Assembly (NCBI RefSeq): GCF_900459175.1
Contig: NZ_UHFA01000002.1
Location: forward strand, 434,001 to 498,000
Direction of reading: 5' to 3'
Length of the DNA stretch: 64,000 nucleotides
Source: Streptococcus downei MFe28
GTDB taxonomy: Bacteria > Bacillota > Bacilli > Lactobacillales > Streptococcaceae
Shown: one piece after another, positions 26,064 through 34,488 of the stretch
How the letters are laid out: every line of letters starts with the position of its first letter
Numbering within the stretch: the stretch's first letter is position 1
Made by a program: the position numbers and the translations under genes
The notes under the pieces: model-generated
The model's database searches: none
The model's input: only the letters and a program-made list of their open reading frames with translations
What the model was told of the DNA's origin: nothing

Positions 26064-26098
26064 GTTCGCCTACTGCTACCAATAGGCGAACTTTTTTG
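26064..26098 (+). terminator. Second terminator hairpin before purD
   Basis: GTTCGCCTA (26064-26072) pairs with TAGGCGAAC (26083-26091), followed by TTTTTTG. Together with the hairpin at 26022 it isolates the Abi unit from purD. Two TATAAT boxes (26100-26105 and 26113-26118) follow and probably start the purD transcript. Confidence 0.8.
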
Positions 26099-26201
26099 TT
26101 ATAATAATCCTGTATAATTCGTGAAATAGTTGGTTTTTCCGAAAAATCGGCTCTTTAAGTAAAGAAGGCTTCTTCTGAGAATTTGTGAGGTAATTAGCTT
26201 T

Positions 26202-27461
26202 ATGAAATTGTTGGTTGTTGGTTCTGGCGGTCGCGAGCATGCGATTGCTAAGAAGTTGTTGGAGTCTAGCGGGGTTGAGGCTGTCTATGTGGCGCCGGGC
26301 AATGACGGGATGACGCTTGATGGTCTGCAACTGGTTCCTATCGGAATTTCCGAACATTCTGCGCTGATTGATTTTGCCAAAGCAAATGACATTGCCTGGA
26401 CTTTTATCGGTCCTGATGATGCGCTAGCGGCTGGGATTGTTGATGATTTCAATGCAGCTGGGCTCAAAGCCTTTGGTCCGACCAAGGCAGCAGCGGAGCT
26501 GGAGTGGTCCAAGGACTTTGCCAAGGAAATCATGGTCAAATACGGGGTTCCGACAGCAGCCTACGGCACATTTTCCGACTTTGAAAAAGCCAAGGCCTAC
26601 ATCGAGGCGCAGGGTGCGCCTATCGTGGTCAAGGCAGATGGGCTAGCATTGGGCAAGGGCGTGGTCGTGGCGGAAACCGTGGAGCAAGCGGTAGAAGCAG
26701 CCCATGAAATGCTCTTGGACAATAAGTTTGGCGACTCAGGTGCGCGCGTGGTCATCGAGGAATTTCTGGACGGGGAAGAATTCTCCCTCTTTGCCTTTGT
26801 CAATGGCGACAAGTTCTACATCCTGCCGACTGCTCAGGATCACAAGCGGGCTTATGATGGCGACAAGGGGCCAAACACAGGCGGCATGGGCGCTTATGCG
26901 CCAGTTCCTCACCTGCCTCAAAGCGTGGTGGATAGGTCGGTGGAAACCATTGTCAAGCCAGTGCTGGAAGGCATGATGGCAGAAGGCCGGCCTTATCTGG
27001 GGGTCCTCTATGCGGGGCTCATCCTGACGGCTGACGGTCCTAAGGTCATTGAGTTCAACTCGCGCTTTGGTGACCCTGAGACCCAGATTATCCTGCCTCG
27101 CCTGACCTCCGATTTTGCGCAAAATATCAGCGACATTCTGGATGGCAAGGAGCCAACCCTCACTTGGACAGAACAAGGCGTGACGCTGGGCGTTGTGGTT
27201 GCCTCTGAGGGCTATCCTCTGGCTTATGAAAAAGGCGTGGAGCTGCCAGAAAAGACTTCTGGCGACATCATCACCTACTATGCAGGTGCTAAGTTCGCTG
27301 AAAATGGCAAAGCTCTGCTGTCAAATGGCGGCCGTGTCTACATGCTGGTCACCACAGCAGACACTGTCAAAGCAGCCCAGGACAAAATCTACCAAAAACT
27401 ATCTGAGCAAGCTACTCAAGGTCTATTCTATCGCAAAGATATTGGAACTAAAGCTCTATGA
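26202..27461 (+). CDS. purD: Phosphoribosylamine-glycine ligase
   Basis: 419 residues; ATP-grasp enzyme that makes GAR. Visible segments are MKLLVVGSGGREHAIA, the ATP-grasp lysine loop IVVKADGLALGKGVVVA, GPNTGGMGAY and IEFNSRFGDPETQ. The ribosome site is weak (GTGAGGTAA). Its stop overlaps the next gene by 4 nt. Confidence 0.96.
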   Translation: MKLLVVGSGGREHAIAKKLLESSGVEAVYVAPGNDGMTLDGLQLVPIGISEHSALIDFAKANDIAWTFIGPDDALAAGIVDDFNAAGLKAFGPTKAAAELEWSKDFAKEIMVKYGVPTAAYGTFSDFEKAKAYIEAQGAPIVVKADGLALGKGVVVAETVEQAVEAAHEMLLDNKFGDSGARVVIEEFLDGEEFSLFAFVNGDKFYILPTAQDHKRAYDGDKGPNTGGMGAYAPVPHLPQSVVDRSVETIVKPVLEGMMAEGRPYLGVLYAGLILTADGPKVIEFNSRFGDPETQIILPRLTSDFAQNISDILDGKEPTLTWTEQGVTLGVVVASEGYPLAYEKGVELPEKTSGDIITYYAGAKFAENGKALLSNGGRVYMLVTTADTVKAAQDKIYQKLSEQATQGLFYRKDIGTKAL

Positions 27462-27901
27462 CAGATAAAAAGTGTGTACTCGTCAGTGCCTGCCTTCTAG
27501 GTGAAAATTGTAAGTATAATGGTAAAAATAATTATAATCAAGATGTTATTGATTATGTTGCTGACAAGGAAGTTATACCGATTTGTCCGGAAATATTAGC
27601 AGGTTTACCAACACCTCGCGAACCAGCCGAACTAAAAGACGGTTGTGTTTATGATATTTCAGGTCAAAACATCCATGAAATTTATGAAAAGGGCGTCACC
27701 ACAGCAATGGACATTATTGTCGACCAAAAAATTGACCTAGCGATTCTTCAATCTAGAAGTCCTTCTTGTGGTGTTAATCAAGTTTATGATGGCACATTTA
27801 GAGGAAAAAAGGTAGCAGGACGTGGACTTTTTGCACAAGTGCTGCTAAAAGAAGGTTACCATGTCGTTGATGCAGAAGACATAAATAAAATGAAGCATTA
27901 G
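27458..27901 (+). CDS. DUF523 family protein
   Basis: 147 residues with DUF523 features: SACLLGENCKYNG at the N-terminus, CPEILAGLPTPREPAE in the middle, and SRSPSCGVNQVYDGTFRGK later. Conserved cysteines may bind metal. The biochemical role is unknown, though related domains accompany thiouridine or sulfur chemistry proteins. It overlaps the purD stop (ATGA), so it is co-translated with purD. Base composition is lower in GC than purD, which suggests a later insertion. Confidence 0.88.
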   Translation: MTDKKCVLVSACLLGENCKYNGKNNYNQDVIDYVADKEVIPICPEILAGLPTPREPAELKDGCVYDISGQNIHEIYEKGVTTAMDIIVDQKIDLAILQSRSPSCGVNQVYDGTFRGKKVAGRGLFAQVLLKEGYHVVDAEDINKMKH

Positions 27902-28023
27902 CAAAAGGGCGAGCTTTAGCGATCCTATACAGCTAATCACCGCCGTTGTGTAAGTAAGGGTTAGCGGATCTCATTCGACAAGGACAATTAGAAGACCTTT
28001 TAGTGTAAAAAGAGACGAAAAAA

Positions 28024-29235
28024 ATGAAAGATAGATTGCTATTTTTAGAAGGGGCCAGTCTAACTTCAAGGGAAACACTCACAGTCTTGCTGGCGGAGAA
28101 GTATAAGGTAGACGTGCTATCTCCTGATAGATTTTCTATTACGGCCTTCAGTCGCTTGACGCACATGCTTACAACAGTTGATGTGAATCGTTCTCCTTTG
28201 ACCTATTTAAAGCAGCTTGATCAGTTGCTAGAAGAGAAGGACTATAAGGCTATCTTGCCAACCCATGAAGAGGGGTGGCTCTTAGCAAATGGGAAATCCC
28301 TATTATCATCCGATTTACCGCTTGTTCTTTCTGAAGCAGAGACGTTTCAGGAGGTGGCAGGGAAAATTGCTTTTGCGGAACTTGCAGATAAGTTAGATAT
28401 ACCAATTCCTAAGTGGGAGTATGTGACAGACTTAGAATCTATCCATTTACCCTACCCTTATTGGCTCAAAGCCGATTACGGAACAGCTGGTCGTTCAGTT
28501 TATAAAGTGACGAGTGACCTTGATTTAAAAAACCTAGTAAAGCGTCAGCTGTTTGGCAATGAGAGATGGATGGCACAGCAAGATATAGCAGGGCAGTACG
28601 GTCAAGTTCAAGCCGTATTTAACCATGGGAAATTACTTGCTGTGCACTCTAGTATAAAGATTGGATCTGGTGCTGGTGGTTCGGCAGCCGCCAGATTAAG
28701 TATAGAATCTGTAGCAACAAGAGAACATATCGAAAAGATAGGACGTCATTTAAAATGGCATGGCGGTCTAACCTTAGACTTCATATCTGTTAATCATGCG
28801 TTCTATTACATCGAATGCAATCCCAGAATGGTTGAGCCAGCCAATGCTTATAAAGCGGGAGTGAATTTCCCGAAAATCTTGATAGAATTAGCCAAGGGCA
28901 ACGATTCTCAAACGGATATTTGTGTCGGTAAGCCAGATGTAAAAACACACAGTTTGTTAGCCTTAATTATCGGGACTGCTGAAAGAACCCAGAGCAGAAG
29001 AAAAATTTGGCAAACGATAAGAGAATGGCTTTTTAAAAGCGACAGCGCTGAGGTGTTGACTCCGATTAGGCATGACTTTCCAAGTGTCATTCCCTTGGTC
29101 GTGATTACGATTCGCCTATTGCTAAATCCCAAGAGTGTGAAAAAGCTTGTTGAGCATACCGTTGGCCACTATAGTGTGGCTCCTGCCACGATAAAAGCTG
29201 TTGAACAGCAGGCGTCAATGAAAACTAGTTATTAA
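28024..29235 (+). CDS. ATP-grasp ligase-like protein
   Basis: 403 residues. An N-terminal Rossmann-like region (about 1-105) is followed by an ATP-grasp fold, with YWLKADYGTAGRSVYKV near residue 140 as the lysine/glycine loop and DFISVNHAFYYIECNPRMVEP near 260-280 carrying the metal-binding Glu/Asn. A basic C-terminal extension of about 100 residues follows. It resembles carboxylate-amine ligases that join an amino group to a carboxylate. The substrate is unknown. It sits between DUF523 and purE without its own clear promoter. It is not PurD or PurK, both of which are present separately. Confidence 0.8.
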   Translation: MKDRLLFLEGASLTSRETLTVLLAEKYKVDVLSPDRFSITAFSRLTHMLTTVDVNRSPLTYLKQLDQLLEEKDYKAILPTHEEGWLLANGKSLLSSDLPLVLSEAETFQEVAGKIAFAELADKLDIPIPKWEYVTDLESIHLPYPYWLKADYGTAGRSVYKVTSDLDLKNLVKRQLFGNERWMAQQDIAGQYGQVQAVFNHGKLLAVHSSIKIGSGAGGSAAARLSIESVATREHIEKIGRHLKWHGGLTLDFISVNHAFYYIECNPRMVEPANAYKAGVNFPKILIELAKGNDSQTDICVGKPDVKTHSLLALIIGTAERTQSRRKIWQTIREWLFKSDSAEVLTPIRHDFPSVIPLVVITIRLLLNPKSVKKLVEHTVGHYSVAPATIKAVEQQASMKTSY

Positions 29236-29246
29236 AGGAGAAATAA

Positions 29247-29735
29247 ATGCAATCAATCATTTCCATCATTATGGGCTCCAAATCTGATTGGGCCACCATG
29301 CAAAAAACCGCCGAGGTCTTGGACAAATTCGGCGTTGCCTATGAAAAGAAGGTCGTCTCTGCCCACCGCACTCCTGACCTTATGTTCAAGCATGCTGAGG
29401 AAGCACGCGGCCGCGGCATCAAGGTTATCATTGCAGGCGCGGGCGGTGCGGCCCATCTGCCAGGGATGGTAGCGGCCAAGACCACCCTGCCCGTCATCGG
29501 TGTGCCTGTCAAATCACGCGCCCTCAGCGGACTGGATTCCCTCTATTCCATTGTGCAGATGCCGGGAGGTGTGCCTGTGGCAACCATGGCTATTGGTGAA
29601 GCGGGAGCTACCAACGCTGCCCTGACTGCCCTGCGCATTCTCTCTATTGAGGACGAAAAAATCGCTCAGGCGCTAGCTGATTTCCACAAAGAACAAGGCA
29701 GAATCGCCGAGGAGTCCAGCTATGAACTCGACTAA
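29247..29735 (+). CDS. purE: N5-carboxyaminoimidazole ribonucleotide mutase
   Basis: 162 residues. Family segments [24 protein letters not shown] and [11 protein letters not shown] are all present; the His of SAHRTP is the catalytic residue. It converts N5-CAIR from PurK into CAIR for PurC. The start follows AAAGGAG. It overlaps purK by 14 nt. Confidence 0.97.
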   Translation: MQSIISIIMGSKSDWATMQKTAEVLDKFGVAYEKKVVSAHRTPDLMFKHAEEARGRGIKVIIAGAGGAAHLPGMVAAKTTLPVIGVPVKSRALSGLDSLYSIVQMPGGVPVATMAIGEAGATNAALTALRILSIEDEKIAQALADFHKEQGRIAEESSYELD

Positions 29736-30801
29736 AACCATTGGCATTATCGGCGGTGGCCAGCTGGGTCAGATGATGGCTATCTCCGCTATCTACATGG
29801 GTCACAAGGTGGTGACCCTGGATCCTGCTGCGGACTGCCCGGCCTCCAAGGTCAGCGATATGATTGTGGCGCCTTATGATGACGTAGATGCTTTGCGTCA
29901 ATTAGCCCAGCGCTGCGATGTGCTGACCTATGAGTTTGAAAATGTGGATGCAGACGGCCTTGACGTTGTTGTCAAGCCAGCTCAGCTACCGCAGGGCACA
30001 GACCTGCTCCGCATTTCCCAAAATCGCATCTTTGAAAAAGATTTTCTGTCAAATAAGGCTGGTGTCACTGTGGCACCTTATCAGGTCATCAGAAGCAGCA
30101 GTGACTTGGACGGCCTTGACCTGTCAAAAAATTATGTCCTCAAAACCGCGACAGGCGGCTATGATGGGCATGGACAAGTGGTCGTCAAATCAGCAGAAAA
30201 TCTGGCTGACGCGCGCCAATTAGCGGACTCAGCTAATTGTGTCTTGGAAGAGTTTGTCAATTTCAACTTAGAAATCTCGGTCATCGTATCTGGTAATGGC
30301 AAAGAAGTGACGGTTTTCCCTGTTCAGGAAAACATCCACCGCAATAACATCCTCTCAAAAACTATTATTCCAGCCCGTATTTCAGAAGAGCTAGCCCAGA
30401 AAGCGCAAGCCATGGCGGTGCAAATCGCCAAACAGCTGGAACTGTCTGGCACCCTCTGCGTGGAAATGTTTGCGACGGCCGATGATATCATCGTCAATGA
30501 AATTGCGCCACGTCCACACAACTCAGGCCACTACTCGATCGAAGCTTGTGACTTCTCGCAGTTTGACACGCATATTCTCGGTGTTCTCGGAGCACCATTG
30601 CCAGCTATCCAACTGCATGCTCCGGCTGTTATGCTCAATGTCCTCGGCCAACACGTCGAGGCCGCTGAAAAATATGTCACAGAAAATCCAAGCGCCCATC
30701 TCCACATGTATGGTAAAGTAGAAGCGAAGCACAACCGCAAGATGGGACACGTGACTTTGTTTAGTGATGTGCCGGATAGTGTGGTTGAGTTTGGGGAGTA
30801 A
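29722..30801 (+). CDS. purK: N5-carboxyaminoimidazole ribonucleotide synthase
   Basis: 359 residues, ATP-grasp enzyme that carboxylates AIR. Visible motifs are [14 protein letters not shown] at the N-terminus, [14 protein letters not shown] in the ATP-grasp loop, and [18 protein letters not shown] near the end. The start lies inside purE, so the two are translationally coupled. The accessory TrlF-like locus begins about 120 nt downstream. Confidence 0.96.
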   Translation: MNSTKTIGIIGGGQLGQMMAISAIYMGHKVVTLDPAADCPASKVSDMIVAPYDDVDALRQLAQRCDVLTYEFENVDADGLDVVVKPAQLPQGTDLLRISQNRIFEKDFLSNKAGVTVAPYQVIRSSSDLDGLDLSKNYVLKTATGGYDGHGQVVVKSAENLADARQLADSANCVLEEFVNFNLEISVIVSGNGKEVTVFPVQENIHRNNILSKTIIPARISEELAQKAQAMAVQIAKQLELSGTLCVEMFATADDIIVNEIAPRPHNSGHYSIEACDFSQFDTHILGVLGAPLPAIQLHAPAVMLNVLGQHVEAAEKYVTENPSAHLHMYGKVEAKHNRKMGHVTLFSDVPDSVVEFGE

Positions 30802-30843
30802 GACAGGACCCTAGTTACAAGGTTCGTTGTCTTACTCCTGCAA

Positions 30844-30896
30844 GGTTGACTAGGTTTGTCGTAGCTGATAAAGTCAGCAAGAGAAGCCAGTCAACC
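30844..30896 (+). other. Long interrupted hairpin at the purK/accessory-locus junction
   Basis: GGTTGACT (30844-30851) pairs with AGTCAACC (30889-30896), with an inner GCTGA/TCAGC stem (30864-30868 and 30874-30878). No T run follows. It lies 27 nt before the next gene start and may be a regulatory leader or mark the edge of the inserted segment. Confidence 0.45.
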
Positions 30897-30923
30897 ACTG
30901 CGGAAAGGGATTGATTGGTATAT

Positions 30924-31589
30924 ATGTTATTACAAGTTAATCAGTTAGAGAATTGGTCTTACATCGCTTCGATAGTTGGGATTCTTTTAGCAATTATTGT
31001 TGCTATCGGGGGAGTTATTAAATATTTTCGTGAGAAAAAAGATAAAGAATATGACCGATACATAGAGGGAAAAAGAAATAAGAGAGACAAGTTAACAGCA
31101 ACCTACAATGAGCTACTTAAGATTATTGCTTTATTTCCTAATAAAACGCCCTATGATATTATTACTAACCTACCGTTTTCCCCAGTATTTAACCGAGAAG
31201 ATTTTGATACGGTAAATAGAATTTTGGAAATTCAGATTAAGGAAGATTATCAAAAGCGATTAGAGCGAGAATGTCTTACTTATCAAGATGAAGAAGATAT
31301 CAAAACAGAAATTCGGAATAGAGAATACTATATCAAAGAAATAGAAAAAATCAAAAATCAGTATTTTTTAGCTAAGAAAGGATATGAACAATTTAGAAGA
31401 AACGATAAAATTATTGAGTTGTATGCCAGTCAAGACGTAAAAAATTGCTTAGTCAAGTTTGATGTTACTTGGCACAACGCTTTTATTGCAGGTAGACCTT
31501 TAGAATATAACGATGGTAGAAACAATAAATTGGATGATATTCGTTGGGAACTTGAACAAGTCATTAGGAGAGATATTGGAATTGATTAA
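30924..31589 (+). CDS. Membrane-anchored coiled-coil protein of the accessory locus
   Basis: 221 residues. A single membrane helix at about residues 9-33 is followed by a highly charged, helical, probably coiled-coil cytoplasmic domain rich in Lys, Glu and Arg. No catalytic motif is visible. TTG 30915 fits the AAAGGGA site as well as ATG 30924, so the start is uncertain by 9 nt. It is AT-rich like the PHP-ATPase gene 84 nt downstream. A role in the same system is inferred from neighbourhood and composition. Confidence 0.75.
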   Translation: MLLQVNQLENWSYIASIVGILLAIIVAIGGVIKYFREKKDKEYDRYIEGKRNKRDKLTATYNELLKIIALFPNKTPYDIITNLPFSPVFNREDFDTVNRILEIQIKEDYQKRLERECLTYQDEEDIKTEIRNREYYIKEIEKIKNQYFLAKKGYEQFRRNDKIIELYASQDVKNCLVKFDVTWHNAFIAGRPLEYNDGRNNKLDDIRWELEQVIRRDIGID

Positions 31590-31673
31590 CAGTCAAAAAT
31601 AAGTAATGTGGGTATATAAAAACTAATTATCATAGATGTTATTTCTTACCAAAAAAAATAGAAAGAGATTAGG

Positions 31674-33836
31674 ATGAAGAAGATTGATTTGCATATTCAT
31701 ACTCAAGTTTGTAAGCAGGGCGACGGTAAACAAAGAAAAATATCACCAGAAGATTTTGTAAAAACAATGAAAGATAATGGTGTTGAAATTTGTTCCATAA
31801 CTAACCATAATAAATTTGATATAGAAGAATACAATAAAATTCAGGAAATTGATGACGGACTAACTATTTTTCCTGGAATGGAGATTGATGTTAATTTATA
31901 TAATGGAAAACATCGACATGTTATTGTGATAGCTAGTCCAGATAAAAAAGAAAAGTTTGATAAAGTTTTTGATGAAGACTTAAGAAATTACGATTCTTAT
32001 AGAATAGAGTATGATAGTTTTGTTTCTAATGTCAAGAAATTTGATAAATCAGAAATTATTATAATTCCACATTTTTATTTAAAAGATAAAGAGCGAGGGC
32101 TTACTACTGAAGAAGCAGATAGGCTTAGAACAGATTTAAAAAATTACATTGTAATTTTAGAGCCAAAGAGCTTGCAAGCGATGGGGATAATTAATGCTCA
32201 CAATGATTTAGCTTTATTTGGGAGTGATGTAAAAAACTGGCACAAATATGGTGAGATTATATTACCTGAAATAAAATATAAAATTGATTCTTTTGCTAAG
32301 TTTTATAAACTTGCAGATGATCCATCGCTATTTATCAAGACGATATTAGCAGATACAAAACATTATTTAGTCAAAGATAGTAATCAGGCGAGTGAATATA
32401 AAAGTTTAACAGAGCCTATTAAAATTTTTGAAGACATAAATATTATATTTGGTGAAAAAGGCTCAGGTAAGACTATTTTTGTAAAAAATTATGTGTTTCC
32501 TACGTTAAAAAATCTAGGGAAAAACGTTTTTTTTCATGAAGGGAAAGATTATAAAGTTGAGTATCAGAGTATAATTAATGAGTTAGGTAGTAAAATCGAA
32601 AAAGATGATGACAAAATATTTAGGATTAAAGAAATTGTAACGAGTTTACTTGAATATTCTGAATCAAATAGATATGATGGTCTTCAAAAATTTATTGATT
32701 TTAGACAATCTGAATTAAAAAATAAAAATGCAATTAGAATTTGTAAAAAGGACGCAATAGCTTCTAGTATATCTAATTCGGGAGATATTCAGATGGTTTT
32801 AAACGATACGAGCCGTAATTTTAAAAAGATTGATGATGTTATAACTATAAATAAAGATACGATAAGAAGTGACAGTGATCAAAGGGAACTGCGTGAGAAA
32901 TTAACTTTGTTGAAAGTAGATATTTTGAACAATTCGAAAGAAAAAATAAAAATATCATTTTCAAACAAAGGGGTTATAAATTCTATTGACAGTATTAAAG
33001 CCAGTATAAAGAAGCAGACTGGTTCAGATTCTGCTCCAACACAAATCGGATTAGCTGAATTAATAAGTAAAAGACTACATCGTATAAAAAGTAACAAGCA
33101 ATTAATTGAATTATTTAAAGATATTGAACACAAAGAAGTTAATAAGCTAGGTATTCTACCACAGAAAGGTGAAATTTGTTTAGAAACAGAAATTAAAGTT
33201 TTATCAGAAATGGATGTCTATCATGCTGATTCTGTATTTGATAGATCAGGGATATCAGGAAGAAGGGAATTGGTTAAAAAACTTAGAAAATTTGATATCA
33301 TTTCTGATTTTTCTGAAATAAATGAGTATTTCACACCTGAGGAAAAAGTAATAAATATAGATGATTTTGTTGACAAAATTATTAAGCACTCTAATAAGAC
33401 GATTTTAAAGGATAAAGACGGAAATAGTAAAAATTATAATCCCTCTGAAGGTGAGCAAGCCATACTCTCGATTAGTGCAATACTAGAGAACAATCAATAT
33501 GATTTTTATATCTTTGATGAAATTGAAAGGGGGCTAGGGAATCGATATATCAGTTTGTATTTGATTCCTAAAATTAAGGACTTGAGAGATAGAGGAAAAA
33601 CGATAATCATATCTACTCATAATGCTAATATAGCTATTAATACCTTGCCAAGTCAAACCATATATTGTGATTACAATATTGATAACACCATGCCTAGTTT
33701 TTATGTAGGAAATATGTATAATAATCAGTTAGTTGATGCTAATTTAAGAAAATTAAAATGGGAAGATGTGGCTTTAGTACATCTAGAGGGTAGTGAGGAA
33801 ATGTTTACTAATAGGAGAGATATTTATGGAATTTAA
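31674..33836 (+). CDS. TrlF-like PHP-domain and ABC-type ATPase fusion
   Basis: 720 residues. The N-terminal PHP phosphoesterase domain (about 1-195) has its metal ligands: DLHIHT (His7, His9), NHN (His45), GMEID (Glu70), IPHF (His133) and GSD (Asp185). The ATPase part has Walker A FGEKGSGKT (about 259-267), a long helical insert, signature SEGEQ (about 591), Walker B YIFDE (about 612-616) and ISTHN (about 646-650). This PHP-plus-SMC/ABC architecture matches proteins annotated as TrlF family, often found in defence islands. Nucleic-acid cleavage controlled by ATP is a reasonable hypothesis. The gene is strongly AT-rich and overlaps the next gene by 11 nt. Confidence 0.82.
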   Translation: MKKIDLHIHTQVCKQGDGKQRKISPEDFVKTMKDNGVEICSITNHNKFDIEEYNKIQEIDDGLTIFPGMEIDVNLYNGKHRHVIVIASPDKKEKFDKVFDEDLRNYDSYRIEYDSFVSNVKKFDKSEIIIIPHFYLKDKERGLTTEEADRLRTDLKNYIVILEPKSLQAMGIINAHNDLALFGSDVKNWHKYGEIILPEIKYKIDSFAKFYKLADDPSLFIKTILADTKHYLVKDSNQASEYKSLTEPIKIFEDINIIFGEKGSGKTIFVKNYVFPTLKNLGKNVFFHEGKDYKVEYQSIINELGSKIEKDDDKIFRIKEIVTSLLEYSESNRYDGLQKFIDFRQSELKNKNAIRICKKDAIASSISNSGDIQMVLNDTSRNFKKIDDVITINKDTIRSDSDQRELREKLTLLKVDILNNSKEKIKISFSNKGVINSIDSIKASIKKQTGSDSAPTQIGLAELISKRLHRIKSNKQLIELFKDIEHKEVNKLGILPQKGEICLETEIKVLSEMDVYHADSVFDRSGISGRRELVKKLRKFDIISDFSEINEYFTPEEKVINIDDFVDKIIKHSNKTILKDKDGNSKNYNPSEGEQAILSISAILENNQYDFYIFDEIERGLGNRYISLYLIPKIKDLRDRGKTIIISTHNANIAINTLPSQTIYCDYNIDNTMPSFYVGNMYNNQLVDANLRKLKWEDVALVHLEGSEEMFTNRRDIYGI

Positions 33837-34164
33837 AAAAATGAAAATTACCCTTAAAGACGAAGGTGAGGGAACAGGTTTAGTATTAAATAATCCAGAG
33901 TTAGGTGTTTCTATAAATCTAGAGAATTCTAATTCTCTAGATTTAAAAGATTTTTTTGATAAAATTTTTGAATATGTAGTTAGAAATGAAAAAATATTAG
34001 AATTTGAACTAGAAAGTTTAACGGATAAGACACTGTTTTATAATGTAGCTAATGATTTGATAAAACAAGTAAATTCAGAAATTAAGGACTCTGAACAGAA
34101 TTTTATTGAAATTATTGGATTTAAAGAAAATAAAAATGATAAAGAAGATATCGCATCTAAGTAA
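33826..34164 (+). CDS. Small acidic partner protein of the PHP-ATPase
   Basis: 112 residues, acidic, alternating hydrophobic pattern, no recognised domain. ATG 33826 follows AGGAG at 8-9 nt and overlaps the end of the PHP-ATPase frame by 11 nt, which indicates translational coupling and probably a complex. A longer frame from 33793 lacks a ribosome site. It may be a regulatory or antitoxin-like subunit; this is inference. Confidence 0.75.
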   Translation: MEFKKMKITLKDEGEGTGLVLNNPELGVSINLENSNSLDLKDFFDKIFEYVVRNEKILEFELESLTDKTLFYNVANDLIKQVNSEIKDSEQNFIEIIGFKENKNDKEDIASK

Positions 34165-34213
34165 TTAAACTTGAAACTAGATGTCTTTATAAGAATAAAT
34201 CTGAAGCTTGGAT

Positions 34214-34420
34214 AGGAAAGGACACGAGGTTCCACTAATTTGAACCTGGACATCCGATCTTTGATAAATAAATAAAAAAAGAAAGGAACAAGGGCCCGCG
34301 TATTCACCAAAACTGAATACGGGGTACGGACTTCCTAATTGTAAACAAAGAAAGGAAAGGGACATCTAGTTTGCAGAACTGAACCCGGGCGGAAAGCTCG
34401 GAATTTAGATAAACCTCCTA
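34214..34420 (+). repeat. Three imperfect 65-69-nt repeats with hairpins upstream of purB
   Basis: Each unit begins with GAAAGGA (34216, 34281, 34350). Units 1 and 2 have a clear stem of 6-7 bp (AGGTTC/GAACCT and CGTATTC/GAATACG); unit 3 has only a 4-bp AGTT/AACT stem. Units end in GGA-rich then AT-rich sequence. Another short hairpin, GGACGC/GCGTCC, follows at 34421. The rest of the 324-nt gap before purB holds no ORF. The function is unknown; it may be a repeated RNA element or a decayed leader. Confidence 0.45.
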
Positions 34421-34488
34421 GGACGCTTGCGTCCGTTGTTGGTTTCCTAAAATTCAGTCGCTTTCTAGTCGCCCTTGGTATCTTAATC

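Noticed and set aside
34380..34420. Purine or ZTP riboswitch before purB
   Set aside because: The CCGGGCGGAAAGCTCGG stretch lacks the other conserved parts of either riboswitch class.
34214..34420. CRISPR array
   Set aside because: There are only three imperfect units, the supposed repeats differ, and no cas gene is present.
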